A stretch of 33,482 nucleotides of DNA from Sulfurihydrogenibium sp. Lineage in GTDB: Bacteria > Aquificota > Aquificia > Aquificales > Hydrogenothermaceae. Made by a program: the position numbers and the translations under genes. Each line of letters opens with the position of its first letter. Positions within the stretch are counted from its first letter, which is position 1. The stretch is taken from positions 1-33,482 of the forward strand of contig NZ_DAIDMN010000005.1 of NCBI RefSeq assembly GCF_027448985.1. The letters run 5' to 3'. Under the pieces are notes generated by a model. That model was given only the letters and a program-made list of their open reading frames with translations, was not told the origin of the DNA and ran no database searches. This document shows, piece by piece, positions 9,738-18,728 of this stretch.

Positions 9738-11699
9738 ATGTTTTATAAGAAAAGGGGGTTTTTTATACCCCTTTTTTTGTTTGCTTTCTTTCATTCATCT
9801 TACGGTGGTGAAAGTGTTTCCAACTTCGGTAGAACCGGATTGATAGAGAATCCATCAGCATACACTATAAAAGATGGACATTTAACACTCGGGTTATCCC
9901 ATGTTTATCCTTACACAAGAGTCTTTATTAATTTAGGATTTCTTCCAAGGTTGGAGATTGGAGGAACAGTTACCCAAATAGAAAGTATCAGATTTTCAGA
10001 AGGTGTTTGGAAAAATTATGGTAAATATAAAGACAAAGCATTTTTTCTAAAATATCAACTTTTACCGGAAACCAGTTACTATCCTGCCATTTCTGTAGGA
10101 TACGATGATTTTCACGGAACTAAACTTTTTGAAAGTAAATATATCGTAGCTACAAAGTACTTAGAAACTCCAATTCCACAGATTGTTACCTTAGGTTATT
10201 CAAAAGGTAAATTAAACGGAATTTTTGGAGGAACGGAAGTACTAATTCATCCAAAACTATCTTTTTTAGCGGAGTATTCACCTTTAAAAACGGAAGAACT
10301 TAAAGGTTTTTATGGTCACAGGTTAAAGAATTCAGAAAAAATAAACTATGGCATCAGTTTCAGACCGTACCAATGGTTTCAATCTAACGTTTTTGTTGAA
10401 AGAAACAAAAAAATAGGTTTTAATTTAAGTATTACAGCTCCTATGGGAAAGGGTCTTCCACACTTACCGAAACACTTTATTCTGTCTCAAGAAGATGTAA
10501 AGGAAATAAAAGAAGGTGACCAAGTTAAATTCTATGAAAAAGCTCTAAAACGTTTAGATTTAGATCATGAGAAAGTTTACATAGAACAAAGTACTTTAAT
10601 TATAGAATACAACAACAACGGATATCTGTATGAAAGTGTCGCATTAAAAAAAGCTTTAGATATTCTAAAAGTTACATACTTTCCAAATGTTTCAAAGGTA
10701 AAGGTTATTTTAAAGTACAAAAACATACCTATCACTTCTTACGAATTTGAGGGTTATTCAGTAAACGAGTATATCAAAGGAAAAATAGATTTTACATACC
10801 TTATAAAGAACTCAAACTATGAAATATCTCCTATGTATGAATCAGCCAAAAAAATTTTTATAGATAAACCTTACTTTGATTTGAATATAAAATTTAGAAC
10901 TTTTTTAAATGACCCTTCCGGGGCATTTAAGTATCAGTTTTCAGTGGATACAAGTGTTTATCAACAATTTTCTGATAGTGTATTTTTATCATCTACAATA
11001 TCTCTACCTATTTACAACAATATCTCATCTTCAAATGAACCTTTGATGTCAAATCCTGTAAGGTCTGATGTGGCAGAGTACTTAAAGCAAAACAAACTTA
11101 GAGTTTACAACTTATCTATAAATTATTTTGACAACATCTTTAAAAACACTTTTGTTGGTATATCTGTTGGATACAACGAAATGATGTTTGCAGGAATAGG
11201 TGGGGACATTTTACACTTTTTTAAAGATGGAAGAATAGCTGTTGGTATAGGTGGTGATTATGTAAAAAAGAGAGACCCTTATAAAGTTTTAGGTTTCAAA
11301 GATTACTGGCTTTACGATTACTATGTAAGTGGATATTATCATTTTAAATATCCGGAAGTTCTTGTTAATGTGAAAGCCGGCAGATTTTTAGCTGGTGATA
11401 AAGGAGTGAGATTAGAAGTTTCAAGGAATATAAACGGTTTTGAAGTTGGTTTTTGGTATACAAAAAGTGATACATCTGATTTTATAGGAGAAAATAAAAA
11501 CTATTCTGATAAAGGAGTTTTCATAAGAATTCCTTTAAGGATATTTAAACTAAAAGATACTAACCAAATTGCTTCATTTAGCTTAGCACCTTGGACAAGA
11601 GACGTAGGTCAGCTATCCGGAAGACCTGTCGATGTATATCAAACAGTAAAATCAAAAATGCCTTTCTTTATTCAAGACAACGCAGAAGCACAAGAGTAA
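9738..11699 (+). CDS. yjbH: YjbH/GfcD-family exopolysaccharide outer-membrane protein
   Basis: Signal peptide; GRTGLIENPSAYTIKDGHLTLGLSHVYPYTR N-terminus typical of YjbH; beta-strand-rich C-terminal half. Confidence 0.8.
   Translation: MFYKKRGFFIPLFLFAFFHSSYGGESVSNFGRTGLIENPSAYTIKDGHLTLGLSHVYPYTRVFINLGFLPRLEIGGTVTQIESIRFSEGVWKNYGKYKDKAFFLKYQLLPETSYYPAISVGYDDFHGTKLFESKYIVATKYLETPIPQIVTLGYSKGKLNGIFGGTEVLIHPKLSFLAEYSPLKTEELKGFYGHRLKNSEKINYGISFRPYQWFQSNVFVERNKKIGFNLSITAPMGKGLPHLPKHFILSQEDVKEIKEGDQVKFYEKALKRLDLDHEKVYIEQSTLIIEYNNNGYLYESVALKKALDILKVTYFPNVSKVKVILKYKNIPITSYEFEGYSVNEYIKGKIDFTYLIKNSNYEISPMYESAKKIFIDKPYFDLNIKFRTFLNDPSGAFKYQFSVDTSVYQQFSDSVFLSSTISLPIYNNISSSNEPLMSNPVRSDVAEYLKQNKLRVYNLSINYFDNIFKNTFVGISVGYNEMMFAGIGGDILHFFKDGRIAVGIGGDYVKKRDPYKVLGFKDYWLYDYYVSGYYHFKYPEVLVNVKAGRFLAGDKGVRLEVSRNINGFEVGFWYTKSDTSDFIGENKNYSDKGVFIRIPLRIFKLKDTNQIASFSLAPWTRDVGQLSGRPVDVYQTVKSKMPFFIQDNAEAQE
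9750..9778 (+). terminator. Rho-independent-terminator-like hairpin inside the 5' end of yjbH
   Basis: AAAAGGGG (9750-9757), 10-nt loop, CCCCTTTT (9768-9775) continuing to a T run through 9778; 8-bp stem. Confidence 0.6.
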
Positions 11700-11712
11700 T
11701 AAAAACAATCAT

Positions 11713-11756
11713 ACTATTTAAAATTTTATGGTAAACTATTTAAAAATATTTGGTTA
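11713..11756 (+). repeat. Two 22-bp tandem direct repeats upstream of bioB
   Basis: actatttaaaattttatggtaa / actatttaaaaatatttggtta; 18 of 22 positions identical. Confidence 0.8.
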
Positions 11757-11768
11757 ACGAGGTGGATT

Positions 11769-12773
11769 ATGGATTTTATAAAAGGTCTTGCAGATAGAGT
11801 TTTAAGTGGAGAAAAACTATCTAAGGAAGATGGTTTAAAGATACTTTCTATAGAAGATGATTACGTTATGGATTTGGTGGAGGAGGCTGCGAAGGTTAGA
11901 GAGGCTGTGTTTAAAAATCAGATGGAGTTTTGTAGTCTTATAAATGCTAAAAATGGTGCATGTAGTGAAGATTGTTCTTTCTGTGCTCAATCATCTCATT
12001 TTAAAACACCTATAAATGCTTACTCTCTTGTAAGTAAACAGCAGATGCTTGAAGGTGCTGAAAAAGCTGTAATGATAAATGCAAACAGATACTGTATTGT
12101 GGTAAGTGGTAGGAGAGCAACCAAGGAAGAAGTTGAAAAAATCGCCGATGCTGTAAAAGAGATAACTAAAGCTTATCCGGTCAAGGTTTGTTGTTCACTT
12201 GGGACAATAGATGAAGAAGATTTAAAAGTATTAAAAGAATCCGGAGTAGATAGGATAAACCATAACCTTGAAACTTCGGAAGATTTCTTTAAAAACATCG
12301 TTACAACCCATACATGGAAAGAAAGATACGAAACCATTAAAAAAGTACAAAAGGTTGGACTATCTACATGTAGTGGTGGAATATTTGGTATGGGGGAGTC
12401 TGATGAAGACATAGTAGATTTAGCAATAACATACAGAGATTTAAAAGTGGATTCCATTCCTTTAAACTTTCTGATGCCAATACCCGGAACACCGCTTGGA
12501 AACGCACATAACCTTACTCCTTTAAAATGCTTAAAAATAGTAGCACTGTTTAGACTTTTTAATCCGGATGCAGAAATAAGGTTATGTGGAGGAAGAGAAG
12601 CAAATCTTAGAGAGTATCACGACGTAGCCTTTGAAGTGGCAAACTGTCTTATGGCAGGTGGCTATCTGACAAGAGCCGGTAGAGAGCCCGGCAAAGACGA
12701 GGAGATGGCAAGAAAGTTAGGAAGGGAACTTGTTAAGAACAAAGGAAACTTTATCAAAAATGTTGTAAGTTGA
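11769..12773 (+). CDS. bioB: Biotin synthase
   Basis: CSEDCSFCAQSSHF radical-SAM cluster, NHNLETS, GGIFGMGES, NFLMPIPGTPL; aggtgg ribosome site. Confidence 0.97.
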   Translation: MDFIKGLADRVLSGEKLSKEDGLKILSIEDDYVMDLVEEAAKVREAVFKNQMEFCSLINAKNGACSEDCSFCAQSSHFKTPINAYSLVSKQQMLEGAEKAVMINANRYCIVVSGRRATKEEVEKIADAVKEITKAYPVKVCCSLGTIDEEDLKVLKESGVDRINHNLETSEDFFKNIVTTHTWKERYETIKKVQKVGLSTCSGGIFGMGESDEDIVDLAITYRDLKVDSIPLNFLMPIPGTPLGNAHNLTPLKCLKIVALFRLFNPDAEIRLCGGREANLREYHDVAFEVANCLMAGGYLTRAGREPGKDEEMARKLGRELVKNKGNFIKNVVS

Positions 12774-12776
12774 ATT

Positions 12777-12806
12777 TTGCAATCAAACTATTAAATTTAG
12801 TATAAT
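12777..12806 (+). promoter_or_regulatory. Predicted promoter for 12840-13604
   Basis: TTGCAA (12777-12782), 18-bp spacer, TATAAT (12801-12806). Confidence 0.55.
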
Positions 12807-12839
12807 TAATAATCAACTGAACAAGTAAGAGGTAAAACT

Positions 12840-13604
12840 ATGGATATATTGGAAGAAAGATTATCTCTTGTGGAAGAGACTATAATGAAGATTCTTTACA
12901 TACAACAGGAGAATGAAATAGCGATTAACAAATTTGGAAAGGAAGTGGAAATTTTCAAAGACAATGTAGAAAAAATGATTATTGAAATGAAACAAAATAC
13001 AGAAAATCTTAAACAAGAGATGAAAGAGTTTAAAGATGAGATGAGACAGTTTAAAGAAAACACAGAAAAAATAATTGCCGAGATGAAACAGGATACTGAA
13101 ATTCTTAAACAAGAGATGAAACAGTTTAAATATGAGATGAAGGAAGAACATAGAAAAATGAACAAACAGTGGGGAGAACTTGCCAACAAAATGGGAACTA
13201 TAGTTGAGGATATAATATTCCCGGCTACAAAACCAGTCCTTGAAAAATACTTTAATTGTGAATTAACGGACCTTGGTATGAATATAAAAAGGAAAAGAGG
13301 TAACTTAAAAGATGAGTTTGACGTGATAGCTGTAAGTGAGCCATGTAAAACGGTGTATTTGATAGAGGTAAAAGCAACTCCAAAAGTAGAGTATATAAAC
13401 GAATTTAAAGACAAAAAGATAAACAGGTTTAGGAATTTATATCCGGAATACAACGATTATAAACTGGTTCCAATATTAGGCTCTTTAAGAATAGAAGATG
13501 ATATTTTAAACTATCTAACAAAAAACGGCATTTATGGGATGGCTTACAGAGAATTGGATTGTATGGATATATTAAGCTTTGAAGATATAAATAAAGCAAA
13601 TTAA
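12840..13604 (+). CDS. Coiled-coil protein with C-terminal PD-(D/E)XK nuclease-like domain (DUF3782-like)
   Basis: N-terminal coiled coil; C-terminal KDEFDVIAV...TVYLIEVKA resembles a D...ExK core. Confidence 0.7.
   Translation: MDILEERLSLVEETIMKILYIQQENEIAINKFGKEVEIFKDNVEKMIIEMKQNTENLKQEMKEFKDEMRQFKENTEKIIAEMKQDTEILKQEMKQFKYEMKEEHRKMNKQWGELANKMGTIVEDIIFPATKPVLEKYFNCELTDLGMNIKRKRGNLKDEFDVIAVSEPCKTVYLIEVKATPKVEYINEFKDKKINRFRNLYPEYNDYKLVPILGSLRIEDDILNYLTKNGIYGMAYRELDCMDILSFEDINKAN
12984..13140 (+). repeat. Internal in-frame 96-bp duplication in the coiled coil (second unit partial)
   Basis: gaaatgaaacaaaatacagaaaatcttaaacaagagatgaaagagtttaaa at 12984 recurs as gagatgaaacaggatactgaaattcttaaacaagagatgaaacagtttaaa at 13080. 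Confidence 0.75.
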
Positions 13605-13613
13605 GGAATGAAG

Positions 13614-14843
13614 ATGGATAAGATACTGGTTCATATATGTTGTGGAGTAGATAGTGTTTACGCGTTGAGAAAGTTAAAGGAAGATTTTCCAAACAGTCAG
13701 CTTATAGGCTATTTTTATGACCCTAACATACATCCTGAGGAAGAGTTTGAACTCAGATGGATTGAAACAAAAAGAGTGTGTGATGAACTTTCGATAGAGT
13801 GTATCAAAGGAGAGTATGAGCTGGATAGATGGGTTGAAGCTGTAAAAGGTTATGAAAATGAGCCAGAAAGAGGAGAAAGATGTACAATCTGCCACGATGT
13901 AAGATTATCAAAAAGTGCTTACGTTGCAAAACAACTTGGTTGTAATAAAATGACAACGGTTTTGATGATGAGTCCTAAAAAAGACTTTGACGTGTTAAAG
14001 GAAGTAGGAGAGAAAGTAGCATCCCAGTATGGTATAGAGTTTTTAGCTGTTGATTTTAGAAAAAACGGTGGAACTCAGATAATGAACAAACTCTCAAAGG
14101 AATCTCAACTGTATCATCAAAACTACTGTGGTTGTATATACGGACTTTTTGGTCAAAAGAAAAATGTAGAGTTTTATCCGGAACTTGTATCCTTTGGAAA
14201 AGGAAGGTTAGCAGGGAGTAGAGAAGAGCTTTTGTTTGTAAAGCAGATAAGACTTTTTGCAGAAAACCTTGGATTAGAATGTAAAGAGGAAGAGTTTAGT
14301 TTTATAGGATGGAGACTGATATCTTCCTCTGTAAAGTTAAACAAAGATTATGTAAACCATAAAGTCCTTCCATACTCGGCAACTATCAAAGGAGTTGTAA
14401 GAGGAACAGTTTTAGATGTGGATGGTAATAAAGTGTTATTAAATAAGGATAATGTAGAAGTATTTTTAACCGACAGTCTCAATGAACCTGTTTTACACGA
14501 ACATAGAGCTTTTACAAAACCTGTATTTTTTATATCTGAAAAAGTTAATGTAGGTGATAAGTTAGAGTTTCAGTTGAAAGCAGAGTTTGACCCTACCATG
14601 AAATCACAGAATCTTTACATAGGTGATAGAGAAACCTTTAAAGAAATTAAAGAGTTTTACAGTGATACAGATATGGAAGGAAATCAGGGCTACAAGTTAG
14701 AGGAAATTTGCAGATTTATAGAAAACAACAAAGATAGTATAAAAAAAGGTGAGTTGATGGTAGCAATTTACGGAGCTCACTTGGTTGGTAATCTTGGTAA
14801 GAGATTTTCTTCTATACGTACTCTGGAGTTTTCTGCTCAATAA
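13614..14843 (+). CDS. queH: Epoxyqueuosine reductase QueH (DUF208) with long C-terminal extension
   Basis: VHICCGVDS, ERCTICHDVRL, YHQNYCGCIYG cysteine motifs. Start set to the second Met because aagga is better spaced (ORF begins 13608). Confidence 0.88.
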   Translation: MDKILVHICCGVDSVYALRKLKEDFPNSQLIGYFYDPNIHPEEEFELRWIETKRVCDELSIECIKGEYELDRWVEAVKGYENEPERGERCTICHDVRLSKSAYVAKQLGCNKMTTVLMMSPKKDFDVLKEVGEKVASQYGIEFLAVDFRKNGGTQIMNKLSKESQLYHQNYCGCIYGLFGQKKNVEFYPELVSFGKGRLAGSREELLFVKQIRLFAENLGLECKEEEFSFIGWRLISSSVKLNKDYVNHKVLPYSATIKGVVRGTVLDVDGNKVLLNKDNVEVFLTDSLNEPVLHEHRAFTKPVFFISEKVNVGDKLEFQLKAEFDPTMKSQNLYIGDRETFKEIKEFYSDTDMEGNQGYKLEEICRFIENNKDSIKKGELMVAIYGAHLVGNLGKRFSSIRTLEFSAQ

Positions 14844-16752
14844 GTTTTTTATTTAGCTTTTGAATGCTGTAGCAAAAGGAAGAGTGGGACCAAGTAAGAG
14901 GACATACAGATAGAGGTTCTCCTGTATAAGGGTCAAACTGCTCTGCCAAAAGCCCTGCTTGAGTTCTTCTTTTTAAAACCCAGTTTAGTAATGAAAAGGC
15001 TTTATCGAAAAGACCTACCTCCGTGTACCAGTTTGCAAGCCATAAAGTGGTTATTATCCAAGGGTTTCCGGGGGTGTTTTCTGATACTCTGTGGTAGTAA
15101 TCGTTTTCGTACCTTGCAAGACCACCTATTCCATCTTTTATCCATAACCCTTCTTCTATGGCTTTTACCGTGTTTATCATCCGGTAATCTTCCGCTTCTA
15201 CCACGTCAAACTCATGGATAAGTAAGAGACTACTCTCCAACGTTTTATCTTTTATGATGTTTCCGTTCTTATCTTTGTATATGCCTCTTAAAAATCTTCC
15301 GGATTCTTCGTCGTAAAGGTAGGTTAGTATCGCCTCTCTTATTTTTTCAGCTTTTTCTTTGTATATAACCGCTTCTTCCTTGTTTCCTACCAAAACTGCC
15401 AATTTAGATGCAGCTACAAGTCCAGCGTAAACGGTTGAAGCTGTGTAAGTAAACACTCCCCTTCTTTCTTCCCATAAATCGTAACTTTCTAAAGGTAAGT
15501 GGGTTTTAGGGTCTGTGTAGCTTACCATAAAGTTTGCTGCTTTTCTTACAAAACCGTTGTACATCATATCTATGAATTCTACATCTTTGCTGTTTAAGTA
15601 ATGGTTGTACAAAGCAACCACAACTAACGCTGTTTCATCTTCCTGAATTGGAAGTTGGTAGTTTTCATCTTCATCACACCACGGATGCCAAGATGAGCCA
15701 GCTGTTCCATCAGGAGAGTATTTGTGAAGTAAATACCCATAGTTTGTTATGTGTTTTTTACAAAACTTAAAGAATTTTTCGGTTAAACGGGTGTATCCGG
15801 CGTTATCTAATGCCATACAGATAAAAGCACCATCACGAGGCCATAGATAGCTGTAATGGTCTTTGTTGAATTTGTATATTGATGTGTCGTTTGCAGCAAC
15901 AACAGCTCCTTCGTTATCAAAGTGTGCTTTTATCGTTAACAAACTTCTGTAATACTGATTTTTTAAGTCTCTTGATAAAGCCGGAATTAGTCTATCCTTT
16001 GTTTTTATCCAGCTTTTCCAGTAATCTTCCGTTTCTTCTAAAAGATGTTCCAATCCTTCCTTTTCCACTTTATTTTTTAGATTTTCAATCTCTTCGTATT
16101 TTTTTCCAACGAGGATGTAGTAGAAAAATTCTTTTGATTCTAGTGGTTGAAGTTCCCCTTTTACTCCCCATCCACTGTCTATCTCTCCTTGCATTATTTT
16201 TGTCTTTGATAGTATTCCGGATTCTATCTCTTTCCATGCTCCGGATTCGTGATTTTTCTTTGCTACTGTGTATTCGTAATCAAGACCTTCCGATGAAATA
16301 TAAACATAAGTGGAACCTTTGTAGTGAATCAAACCTTTTAACTTTGGGTCGTAGTAAGCGGTGTTTCCAATTTCGGATTCGTTTAATCTAAAACAGTGAT
16401 AAAAAAATACTTTAAAATCTTGTTTTTCTGAGGATAGATTTGTTATCTTAACTTTGTGAATCAGGATATCACTGTACTTGTGAATTGTTGATGTAAATTC
16501 TAATTTTATGTGAAGGTCCTGATTTGTTGCTGTAATTTTTGCAACTAAAGAGTTTTCTTTGTAATCAAAACTTTTTTCCCAACTATCATCTATCCATCTA
16601 AACTTTCCATTTACCCATACTCCTATGCTGTTTGCTTGTGAGTTTAGATGGTTGTACATTCCAACGTATGGAAAGTAAAAATCTCTTATGGCAATATCTT
16701 TATCTATGTTTACAAAAAATCTTCCATTACTTAAAACTATCTCTTTATTCAT
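14812..16752 (-). CDS. Glycoside hydrolase family 15 (glucoamylase-like)
   Basis: YLWPRDGAFICMAL, LWEERRGVFTYTASTVYAGL, NPWIITTLWLANWY motifs. Confidence 0.88.
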   Translation of the reverse strand: MNKEIVLSNGRFFVNIDKDIAIRDFYFPYVGMYNHLNSQANSIGVWVNGKFRWIDDSWEKSFDYKENSLVAKITATNQDLHIKLEFTSTIHKYSDILIHKVKITNLSSEKQDFKVFFYHCFRLNESEIGNTAYYDPKLKGLIHYKGSTYVYISSEGLDYEYTVAKKNHESGAWKEIESGILSKTKIMQGEIDSGWGVKGELQPLESKEFFYYILVGKKYEEIENLKNKVEKEGLEHLLEETEDYWKSWIKTKDRLIPALSRDLKNQYYRSLLTIKAHFDNEGAVVAANDTSIYKFNKDHYSYLWPRDGAFICMALDNAGYTRLTEKFFKFCKKHITNYGYLLHKYSPDGTAGSSWHPWCDEDENYQLPIQEDETALVVVALYNHYLNSKDVEFIDMMYNGFVRKAANFMVSYTDPKTHLPLESYDLWEERRGVFTYTASTVYAGLVAASKLAVLVGNKEEAVIYKEKAEKIREAILTYLYDEESGRFLRGIYKDKNGNIIKDKTLESSLLLIHEFDVVEAEDYRMINTVKAIEEGLWIKDGIGGLARYENDYYHRVSENTPGNPWIITTLWLANWYTEVGLFDKAFSLLNWVLKRRTQAGLLAEQFDPYTGEPLSVCPLTWSHSSFCYSIQKLNKKLIEQKTPEYV

Positions 16753-17464
16753 TCAAAATACTCCTGATCTCTTTTTTGGATAAGTATCTGTATTGGTAAG
16801 GTTTTAAATGTCCTAAATCTATACTATCTATTTTAATCCGGATTAACCTTTTTACTCTATGACCAAAACTATCCATGAATCTTCTTATTATCCTTTTTTT
16901 ACCACTGTGTATCTCAACAAGTAGCCATGTTGAGTTATCCTTTACTTCTAAAATTTTTATATCATCCGGTTTAAAAAATCCATCTTCTAAAACTGTTCCT
17001 TCTTTCATCTTATTTAATGTCTCTTGTGAGACTACACCTTCTACCAACACTTTGTAAACTTTTTTTATCTGACTCTTTGGATGGGCTACTTTGTTTGCAA
17101 ACTCTCCATCGTTTGTCAGTATCAAAAGTCCTTCACTGTTGTAATCAAGTCTTCCAACGGGAAACACTTTATGGTTTATTTTCAGCTCTCTTAACAAATC
17201 TGTAAGGGTTTTTCTTCCAAATCTATCTTTGCCTAATGCCGACAGGTATCCAACAGGTTTGTATATGACAATGTATACTTTTTCTTCTTGTGGTTTTATA
17301 ACTTTTCCTTCCACTTCTACTTTGTCTTTTTCCGGGTCCACCTTTGTACCTAAATCTTTTACTATCTGACCGTTTACTTTTACTTTTCCCTGTAGTATAA
17401 GGTCATCTGCTTTTCTTCTGGAGCAGTATCCGGATTGTGCTATATACTTGTTGAGTCTTACCAT
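16745..17464 (-). CDS. rluB: Pseudouridine synthase, RsuA/RluB family
   Basis: S4 domain RLNKYIAQSGYCSRRKAD; PVGRLDYNSEGLLILTNDGE; GKKRIIRRFMDSFGH. Confidence 0.88.
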   Translation of the reverse strand: MVRLNKYIAQSGYCSRRKADDLILQGKVKVNGQIVKDLGTKVDPEKDKVEVEGKVIKPQEEKVYIVIYKPVGYLSALGKDRFGRKTLTDLLRELKINHKVFPVGRLDYNSEGLLILTNDGEFANKVAHPKSQIKKVYKVLVEGVVSQETLNKMKEGTVLEDGFFKPDDIKILEVKDNSTWLLVEIHSGKKRIIRRFMDSFGHRVKRLIRIKIDSIDLGHLKPYQYRYLSKKEIRSILNE

Positions 17465-18063
17465 TTTTGTACAACTACAAACTTTCTTTCTGGTAAACCT
17501 TTAAACTTCATCGATGTGGTATATGGTTTGAGCTCTTCTTCTACTTCTTTTCCTTTCATTATTATCAGTAGCCCACCTTCTTTTAAGAGGTTTTTACCTA
17601 TTTTCAAAACTTCAAAGGTTTCTCCCGTTGCTCTACTTACCACTATGTCAAATTTTTCTTCAACTTCTTCCGCTCTTTTACATAAAACTGTGTAATTTAT
17701 TTTTAGTTCTTTTGATAACATCTCTAAGAAAATACATTTTTTTCCTACAGACTCTATTAGGTATAGGTCTATTTTGTCTTGGTAGTATATTTTCAGTGGC
17801 ACTCCCGGAAAGCCGGCTCCAGTTCCAAAGTCAGCTATTTTTTTCCCAGATACATCTATTGCTTTACTTTCAAAAAGTTTGACCAAAGTTAAACTGTCTA
17901 AAAAATGTTTTGTTACTATCTCTTCTTTTTTTCTGATTGATGTAAGGTTGTAGACTTTATTCCACTTTAAAAGCATATTTAGGTATGTTTGGAATTTTTC
18001 AAGTTGGTTTTGGGAGAGTTCTATACCGTTTTGTTTTGCAAGGTCGTAAAGTAAGTCTATCAT
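17458..18063 (-). CDS. rsmG: 16S rRNA (guanine527-N7)-methyltransferase
   Basis: NLTSIRKKEEIVTKHFLDSL, IADFGTGAGFPGVPLKI, SVGKKCIFL. Confidence 0.93.
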   Translation of the reverse strand: MIDLLYDLAKQNGIELSQNQLEKFQTYLNMLLKWNKVYNLTSIRKKEEIVTKHFLDSLTLVKLFESKAIDVSGKKIADFGTGAGFPGVPLKIYYQDKIDLYLIESVGKKCIFLEMLSKELKINYTVLCKRAEEVEEKFDIVVSRATGETFEVLKIGKNLLKEGGLLIIMKGKEVEEELKPYTTSMKFKGLPERKFVVVQKW

Positions 18064-18728
18064 TTTAAAACCTTTTTGGTTTTTATGTAAAAGATGTACA
18101 AATCAAGTTCAGATTGGGTAAGATTTAAATCTTGACAGATTTTTTCTAAGGCTTCTTCACATTCAAGGTAAACTTTTTTCGTTATTGTTTTTCTTGGACT
18201 GACTAATCCGGATTCAAATAAAAATCTTGATATATGTCTGTCTATTATAGCCACATCGTCAAAACCTACATTTCTTAAAAAGTGGGATGCTTCTTTGTAG
18301 CCGTATCCTTTAACATTTTTTACAAGATTTTCTCTTACTTTTTTTCCATCTTTTTCTTTTGCTATATCTATTAGAAAATCTTCCAAATCTCTCAGAAGTA
18401 CTATCCTTTCTGCTCTCTGCACAGCAAACCTATGACCGTGAGAACTTATTATCTGATAGAGTTTTTCTAAAGGATAACTTTTGAATCCTTCTATCCCTAC
18501 TTCAGCTTGTATTTTTATTCCGGATGAAGCTTTGAAGTTTGCAGTCAATATACAAAAACAAGCTTCCGAGAATACATCTGCTTGATAAGGTTGAATGTTT
18601 AGAAAAGGTTTAAAATCAAAGGTTGTTATTCCTTTTTCTTTAAGATTTTTAAACTGTGATATCCTTTCTTTTACTTTGTCTGAAACTTCAAGTATAGCTT
18701 TTTCTATAGACTCTTTTGGTGGAATCAA
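18060..18728 (-). CDS. N-glycosylase/DNA lyase (Ogg2-type 8-oxoguanine glycosylase)
   Basis: Helix-hairpin-helix VKGYGYKEASHFLRNVGFDDVAIIDRHI with candidate catalytic Lys/Asp. Confidence 0.85.
   Translation of the reverse strand: MIPPKESIEKAILEVSDKVKERISQFKNLKEKGITTFDFKPFLNIQPYQADVFSEACFCILTANFKASSGIKIQAEVGIEGFKSYPLEKLYQIISSHGHRFAVQRAERIVLLRDLEDFLIDIAKEKDGKKVRENLVKNVKGYGYKEASHFLRNVGFDDVAIIDRHISRFLFESGLVSPRKTITKKVYLECEEALEKICQDLNLTQSELDLYIFYIKTKKVLK

Noticed and set aside
12896-13453. 185-aa antisense ORF opposite the coiled-coil gene
   Set aside because: Low-complexity Phe/Ser/Leu-rich shadow of a Lys/Glu-rich coil; no ribosome site or recognisable domain.
15879-16391. 170-aa antisense ORF inside the GH15 gene
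   Set aside because: Leucine-rich shadow ORF opposite a well-supported GH15 reading frame.
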